From Hinthialibacter sp964556895 (GTDB lineage: Bacteria > Hinthialibacterota > Hinthialibacteria > Hinthialibacterales > Hinthialibacteraceae), in contig CAZKYC010000004.1 in assembly GCA_964556895.1 (NCBI GenBank), forward strand, positions 1 through 64,000: a stretch of 64,000 bases of DNA, written 5' to 3'. Numbering within the stretch: position 1 is the stretch's first letter; each line of letters starts with the position of its first letter. Position numbers and translations under genes: made by a program. Below, in pieces: positions 59,355-64,000 of this stretch. The notes under the pieces were generated by a model. That model did no database searches, was not told the origin of the DNA, and worked only from the letters and a program-made list of their open reading frames with translations.

Positions 59355-61250
59355 CTAGGCGGCGTTTCTGTCTTGGTGTTTATTGGCGATTGAAACAAAT
59401 TGCTCTTCTAATGCGATGAATGCATCGACGATATCAGGATCAAATTGCGTCTCTCTTCCATCAAGAATAATCTCTTTGGCTTTTTGATGAGAGAACGCTT
59501 CTTTATAAACCCGTTTGCTGGTCAGGGCGTCATAAACGTCTGCAATCGCCATCAATCTGGCAGAGACAGGAATCTCTTCTTCCTTTAATCCATAAGGATA
59601 CCCTTTGCCGTCCCAGCGTTCGTGGTGTGCGTAGGCAATTTCACTGGCGATTTTAAGAAATGAATCCGATCCGAGTTGTTCGACGGCGCGTTGCAGCGTG
59701 TCGCCGCCGTAGATGGTATGTTTCTTCATGATCTCAAATTCTTCATCCGTAAGACGCCCTGGCTTCAACAAAATCGTATCAGGGACGCCTACTTTTCCAA
59801 TATCATGCAACGGCGCTGATTTGTACAATTGTTCAATTGCTTTCGATGTTAATTCATTTTGAAAACGGGTATTGTCCTGCAAAAATTCTGCAATAATTTT
59901 AACGTACAGCCGAGTTCGCTGCAGATGTTCGCCTGTCTCTGGGTCGCGCGTTTCAGCAAGCCCGGCCAGGCATAATATCGTAATGTCTTGAGTATTGTTT
60001 AAATCTGCCGTTCGTTGTTCCACTTGATCTTCAAGATGAAGGTTTGCGTTCAGCAACATTTCTTCCATCTTGCGGATATGGGTAATGTCGCGTCCAGCAA
60101 TAATGACTGCAGGTTCTTGTTCGAAACACGACAGTACATATTCCATATAACGCCCCTGGATTTCAGTCTGGACTGTCTTGCTTGAATCAACTCCTGCTGC
60201 TAACGCGCTTTGTATCACTTGTAGAATGTTTGGCGGAAGGATCTTCTTTGCGTCTGTCTTATCAAATCCAAAGTGAGTGAGCAGTTGTTGTGCGGCAGGA
60301 TTACAATATAACACTTCACCAAGTGAATTCATCTTGATAACGGGATTTCGATCTGCTTCGGGAAAACGAGAGAGGCTTGATACTTTATCGATGTATTTAC
60401 GAATTAATTGGTCGCGATGTTCACGGTCATATCTTAAAGAACCAATCGTGCGGATAATCGTCCATATTCCAACAGTTATGAATAAAGATAAACTAATCCA
60501 AATTCCAAACGCTAGACTTGGATTAGTATAAATCAGGGTTGAAAACAGCACACAAATAAAGGCGTAAATTCCTGCTGCTGGCAATGCTGCGTTAAACAAT
60601 GCGCGATGGTCTTGAAAGTGTTTCTGATGGTTGATAAAAGATGAAATGAAGCGGGAAAATGCGAGTTCGCAATACGAATATTTGACGACAAATTTTCTTT
60701 CGTGAGCAATAAAACGCATTTCAGAACAAAACTTATGAATGCCGCCATCACTCAACAACCGGGCCGTAAGTTGGCTTTTCTTCCATGAAAAGCGCTGTTG
60801 AATTGTCTCTGGAGTTGCTGTGAGTTGATCAATGCAATAAAATAAAATCAGCATAGATTCAAGAATCTGATTGTTTTCAAGTAATACATCAAATTCAACT
60901 TCTTCGATGTTGTTTGAAATTAGAAAATCTGCCAGCAGGTTTGAATTTGATAACTGAAATGTCTGTTTGGCTGATATCCCAGTAATCTCGTTTCTATCAG
61001 GCCTGAGAATGAGCCGGTCGGTTTGGCTCTGTTGCAGAAACGGAAAAATATCTTTTTCTAAATGGTCTGCAATCGGCCGCAGTTGAGCCATCATCTTTCG
61101 ATATTTAGTACGCAGCCTGTATAAAAGCCATTCACCTTGTAAGAGCGCGGCGCCTGACCTGGCGCATTCAAAAACGCCGATTGGATGTTGAACATTGGTA
61201 TGTTCTTGATGGTCAACATATTGGCTCTTGGCAGCATTCATAATAGCCAT
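59355..61250 (-). CDS. Membrane PAS/HD-GYP protein, probable cyclic-di-GMP phosphodiesterase
   Basis: 631 residues. The first ~215 residues are unrecognised, likely a sensor. Two TM helices follow at about 220-265, then a PAS domain (residues ~300-405, with NSLGEVLYCNPAAQQLL), a coiled-coil linker (LEDQVEQRTADLNN), and an HD-GYP domain. The latter has GEHLQRTRLY, HDIGKVGVPDTILLKPGRL, HTIYGGDTL and HHERWDGKGYPYGL, a complete metal set. It probably couples a signal to c-di-GMP hydrolysis. No receiver domain or obvious partner lies nearby. Confidence 0.88.
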   Translation of the reverse strand: MAIMNAAKSQYVDHQEHTNVQHPIGVFECARSGAALLQGEWLLYRLRTKYRKMMAQLRPIADHLEKDIFPFLQQSQTDRLILRPDRNEITGISAKQTFQLSNSNLLADFLISNNIEEVEFDVLLENNQILESMLILFYCIDQLTATPETIQQRFSWKKSQLTARLLSDGGIHKFCSEMRFIAHERKFVVKYSYCELAFSRFISSFINHQKHFQDHRALFNAALPAAGIYAFICVLFSTLIYTNPSLAFGIWISLSLFITVGIWTIIRTIGSLRYDREHRDQLIRKYIDKVSSLSRFPEADRNPVIKMNSLGEVLYCNPAAQQLLTHFGFDKTDAKKILPPNILQVIQSALAAGVDSSKTVQTEIQGRYMEYVLSCFEQEPAVIIAGRDITHIRKMEEMLLNANLHLEDQVEQRTADLNNTQDITILCLAGLAETRDPETGEHLQRTRLYVKIIAEFLQDNTRFQNELTSKAIEQLYKSAPLHDIGKVGVPDTILLKPGRLTDEEFEIMKKHTIYGGDTLQRAVEQLGSDSFLKIASEIAYAHHERWDGKGYPYGLKEEEIPVSARLMAIADVYDALTSKRVYKEAFSHQKAKEIILDGRETQFDPDIVDAFIALEEQFVSIANKHQDRNAA

Positions 61251-61394
61251 TCTGTCAGATTAAGATGATATTTTTTACATAGCAAGTCGTGACAGGATGT
61301 ATCTGTTATTGTATGCCCTCAATTGTGAATGCCAAAAAATAGAGAAGCGAAGAGTTTGTCGGAATTTTTACAGACCCGAATAAATGTTGCCCCT

Positions 61395-62681
61395 CTAATC
61401 AATGTTCAATCCAATTTCGACTTGTCCTTTTGAATTATTTGTGATTTTAGCCCCTCCTGAAAAACGGTTGCCAATAATTGAAGCGGAACGTACACCGCTC
61501 TTTAACCTTATATGCTGTTTTTCTTCATCAATAAAATCACACCCATTAACAATTATACTTCCGCCATTCGCTATAATCGCTGGCGATTCATACTCTTTTT
61601 TTCCCCATCCTTGAAAATGGCAGGAAGAGAATATTACGGTTCCGTGGCCATCTATCAACGCATGATAATCAGTAGTAGGAGTGCCCCAAAAACCGCAATT
61701 TGAAAATTTCACCGGGCCTCTATTGGTTTCGCTGACTTCTATACCAGCCATCATCTGACAGTTTGAGAACGCAAGGCCTGCGTGGCGTTGAGAATCATCT
61801 ACACGAACCGCTACCGGCCCTATATCCGAACCGCATTGAGTTAAAACGACGTTGGGGGCGCCGGCTTCAGTACGGACAAAGTGAAATCCGATTTTGGGGA
61901 AGATCACGAAGCAGTTCATCATGTACTCCCAATCGGTCTTTCCAATCCGAAAACCGACTAAGTGATCCATCAAATAAGTGAGCAACTTGTTCCAATCCTC
62001 ACTCCCCTCTCTGGGAGGATTAGGGATATCGGCGCGCGCCCAAGAATGAGGGTTAAAATGGACGTTTTCGATTCTACCGATATCAGTTGTTTGATTGATG
62101 AAAATTCCTTCACGCAGCGGACAGCCAAACACATTTCGGACGTGATGGAGTTCGTTGGGCTTCGTACCGAAATCAATCCCTCGGTAAGGGTTCACTAGCG
62201 TCACGTCAATTACGCTGCAAAACATGCCTTGTCCTCTAATCGTCCAAGGATAGGGCTGTATTGATTTCGCTTCCTGCTCTGGATAAAAGATGGTAAGGCC
62301 TCGTATACAACTGCTTTGATTTAAGGTGATGAAGGGGTCTCCATTTTCATCGCCTTTGCCTGCGACGACGAATAACTGGCTGCCGCGTCCAATATCCGCA
62401 TGATGCATCGATTCCCAGACGCCCCGCAAGGTTACGCCGGAAGGAATCACAATGTTCCCGGAAAATAAATATTGGCCTGAAGGAACGGCGACAATTCCAC
62501 CCCCTTTTTCAGAAGCAAAATCTAAGGCTTTCTGAAAAGAGTTTGTGCAGTTTGTCTTCCCGTCCGCAACGGCGCCGTGATCCAAAACCGAAGTAAGAAC
62601 CAAAGGGTCTTGTTCGATTTGCGCAAAAACCCCGAAACTACAAGCAGCGCATAAGGTGAAGATTATAGAGATTCGGATCAT
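61395..62681 (-). CDS. Secreted pectate-lyase-superfamily (right-handed beta-helix) protein
   Basis: 428 residues with a signal peptide (MIRISIIFTLCAACSFGVFA). The Pectate_lyase_3 opening DHGAVADGKTNCTNSFQKALDFASEKGGGIVAVPSG is followed by beta-helix coils to the end (SIIVNGCDFID, SASIIGNRFSGGAKI). The start is set at the ATG at 62681, six bases after GGAGG; another ATG at 62684 is possible. Possible -35/-10 hexamers TTAACA and CATAAC, 17 bases apart, lie on the minus strand at 62716-62744. It is divergent from the similar gene at 62986. Polysaccharide lyase or hydrolase activity is inferred from the fold. Confidence 0.82.
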   Translation of the reverse strand: MIRISIIFTLCAACSFGVFAQIEQDPLVLTSVLDHGAVADGKTNCTNSFQKALDFASEKGGGIVAVPSGQYLFSGNIVIPSGVTLRGVWESMHHADIGRGSQLFVVAGKGDENGDPFITLNQSSCIRGLTIFYPEQEAKSIQPYPWTIRGQGMFCSVIDVTLVNPYRGIDFGTKPNELHHVRNVFGCPLREGIFINQTTDIGRIENVHFNPHSWARADIPNPPREGSEDWNKLLTYLMDHLVGFRIGKTDWEYMMNCFVIFPKIGFHFVRTEAGAPNVVLTQCGSDIGPVAVRVDDSQRHAGLAFSNCQMMAGIEVSETNRGPVKFSNCGFWGTPTTDYHALIDGHGTVIFSSCHFQGWGKKEYESPAIIANGGSIIVNGCDFIDEEKQHIRLKSGVRSASIIGNRFSGGAKITNNSKGQVEIGLNID

Positions 62682-62985
62682 CATATGCCTCCAACCCAAT
62701 CAGAAGTGTCTTATTGTTATGGTCTGATATTGAAGATATGTTAACATTCTTCTATGAGTACTCGAATAGCGCTGTGTGTTTCATTCACATATCGTTTCTT
62801 ATCTCTCACCAGAGAAGCGGCTGAAATCGCCTCTCTCTGTGAATTGAAACTTGCAGAGCGATTTGATAGATTTGTTAACGATACTTAGAAAGTGAATTGG
62901 CTCAGAAATTTGGGACGGCGTGCAGATGAACAAAGCGATGTAGTGGACTACTGATCTTTGCCGTTATGCCCATGAAAGGGAATCC
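62682..62985. other. Divergent intergenic region
   Basis: 304 bases between two divergent pectate-lyase-superfamily genes. It holds the candidate promoter of the minus-strand gene (62716-62744) and the AAAGGG ribosome site of the plus-strand gene. No other gene or repeat is evident. Confidence 0.5.
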
Positions 62986-64000
62986 ATGTTACCGATATGT
63001 AAACAAACACTGGCTTTTCGAATGCGATCTGGAGTGATGACGAGAGGGCTAGGCGTGGTAGCCGCGGTCATGACTCTGTATCTTTTTATGCACGATCCGC
63101 TCATCTGCTCCGCAATGCCTTCGGAGGAAAGCGTCAAGTTAGGCAAAGACGTCGTCTTGTATGGAGAATTTGGCGCACGCGGTGATGGCGTGTCTGACGA
63201 TATCGACGCCATTGCCAAGGCCCATGAATTCGCCAACCAGCACGGCCTCCCGGTGAGGGCCGACGATGAGGCGACATATTACATCGGTGGGAAAGATAAG
63301 ACGGTTGTCATACAGACCGACACCAATTTCGGATCGGCCAGGTTTATCATTGATGACACTTCTGTCGAAAACCGCAGTTCACACATCTTCGAGGTTCCAT
63401 CGACACAGAAGTCATTTGACCTGAAAGGGATTTCCTCCCTAAAGAGAAACCAGTCCAAGATCAATGTCTTGTTGCCCGATACCTGCCTGGTCCGCGTCAC
63501 CAATTCTGGCGTCAAACACTATATCAGGTATGGCGCCAACCGTAACAATGGAACCTCGCAAACAGATATCTTCATCGCTGACAAACAGGGCAATGTCGAC
63601 ATGAATGCCCCGATTGTTTGGGATTTCGACACGATTACGCGCATCACTGCCCAACCGATCGACAAGACCCCATTGACAATCACCGGAGGACATTTCACCA
63701 CCATGGCTAACAACGCTGAGTCGACCTACGCCTACTACGCACGCGGGATCGCGATACGCCGCTCTTCTGTTGTGGTCGATGGTTTAGAGCACCACATCAT
63801 TGGCGAGGGAGACCACGGCGCACCCTATGGCGGATTCATCAACATTAGCAACTGCGTCAACGTGACGGTTCAGAACACCGTTTTGACCGGACACAAGACG
63901 TATCGAACAATCGGTTCTGGGGGAGTTGGAGTCTCCATGGGGACCTATGACATTTTACTCAACCGGGCCCTGAATGTTTCCTTCATAAACTGCCGTCAGA
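62986..64000 (+). CDS. Pectate-lyase-superfamily protein, partial at window end
   Basis: The frame is open from the ATG at 62986 to the window end, at least 338 residues with no stop. An AAAGGG site lies five to eight bases upstream. A hydrophobic signal-anchor segment (GLGVVAAVMTLYLFMHDPLICSA) precedes the Pectate_lyase_3 opening YGEFGARGDGVSDDIDAIAKAHEFANQHG. Beta-helix coils follow (NISNCVNVTVQNTVLTG). Divergent from and related in fold to the gene at 61395. Likely a surface polysaccharide-active protein; the active site is not resolvable from this part. Confidence 0.85.
   Translation, partial: MLPICKQTLAFRMRSGVMTRGLGVVAAVMTLYLFMHDPLICSAMPSEESVKLGKDVVLYGEFGARGDGVSDDIDAIAKAHEFANQHGLPVRADDEATYYIGGKDKTVVIQTDTNFGSARFIIDDTSVENRSSHIFEVPSTQKSFDLKGISSLKRNQSKINVLLPDTCLVRVTNSGVKHYIRYGANRNNGTSQTDIFIADKQGNVDMNAPIVWDFDTITRITAQPIDKTPLTITGGHFTTMANNAESTYAYYARGIAIRRSSVVVDGLEHHIIGEGDHGAPYGGFINISNCVNVTVQNTVLTGHKTYRTIGSGGVGVSMGTYDILLNRALNVSFINCRQ

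Noticed and set aside
1..64000. tRNA, rRNA, CRISPR, prophage or insertion sequence
   Set aside because: No tRNA-like cloverleaf, short regularly spaced repeat array, phage gene or transposase was recognised. The 166-bp array is not a CRISPR because the units are contiguous with no spacers.

Overview
The window is a gene-dense bacterial chromosome segment with long intergenic repeats. A BAM-type outer-membrane protein ending in Phe (29183-30274), FG-GAP and right-handed beta-helix secreted proteins, a Tat-like Gfo/Idh/MocA oxidoreductase beside a DUF6807 (PmoA-type) protein, DUF3179, a SUMF1-type lipoprotein and a GspG-like pseudopilin together suggest an uncultured Gram-negative (diderm) heterotroph of a candidate phylum near the PVC/FCB radiation. 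The phylum cannot be fixed from the sequence alone. I see no rRNA, tRNA, CRISPR array, prophage or IS transposase.

Layout. 150-4414 (minus): miaA-hfq-hflX-rng, an RNA-metabolism cluster. 4561-6237 (plus): uppS-cdsA. 6423-7190 (minus): a pseudopilin with its own promoter and terminator. 7191-7572: an AT-rich region with a perfect DnaA box and seven consecutive TAG/TAA triplets directly upstream of dnaN, my candidate oriC. 7573-15228: dnaN, a small Cys protein, a large GT-C-like membrane protein, dapB, rsmG, parA and parB, with two parS-like palindromes. This is an origin-proximal set, but dnaA and recF are not beside it. 15285-20793: HD-GYP phosphodiesterase, tsaC, a secreted clan GH-A glycosidase, two NfeD proteins and rpsU. 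21106-30274: an APH-fold pseudokinase, DUF3179, sugar epimerase, GT4 glycosyltransferase, SUMF1 lipoprotein, a metallo-beta-lactamase-fold protein, then a secreted protein plus an outer-membrane protein. 30415-42975: pckG, an LPG-synthase-like membrane protein, fusA, hisC, an ABC-2 permease, a B-box/Yip1 protein, a B12-binding radical SAM protein and a HAD phosphatase. 42994-51143: panB-panC-panD-nadB, then bioA, bioD and an MFS transporter. 51498-64000: large secreted proteins, DUF6807 with Gfo/Idh, a phosphatase, a decayed S9 peptidase, a PAS/HD-GYP protein, and two divergent pectate-lyase-superfamily proteins, the last running off the window.

Genes working together: panB/panC/panD make pantothenate, panD and the adjacent nadB both use aspartate, and bioA/bioD are late biotin steps, so the 43-50 kb region is a cofactor block. 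ParA, ParB and the parS-like sites flank the putative origin. Two HD-GYP proteins point to cyclic-di-GMP turnover.

The most unusual content is the intergenic DNA: (A) nine copies of a double-hairpin element beginning GATCCCyCCTG; (B) four copies of a ~112 bp element, all in one orientation; (C) a palindromic element with one full and two partial copies; (D) a 113 bp direct repeat flanking bioA; (E) a 166 bp tandem array between bioD and bioA that contains element A. None carries an obvious gene.
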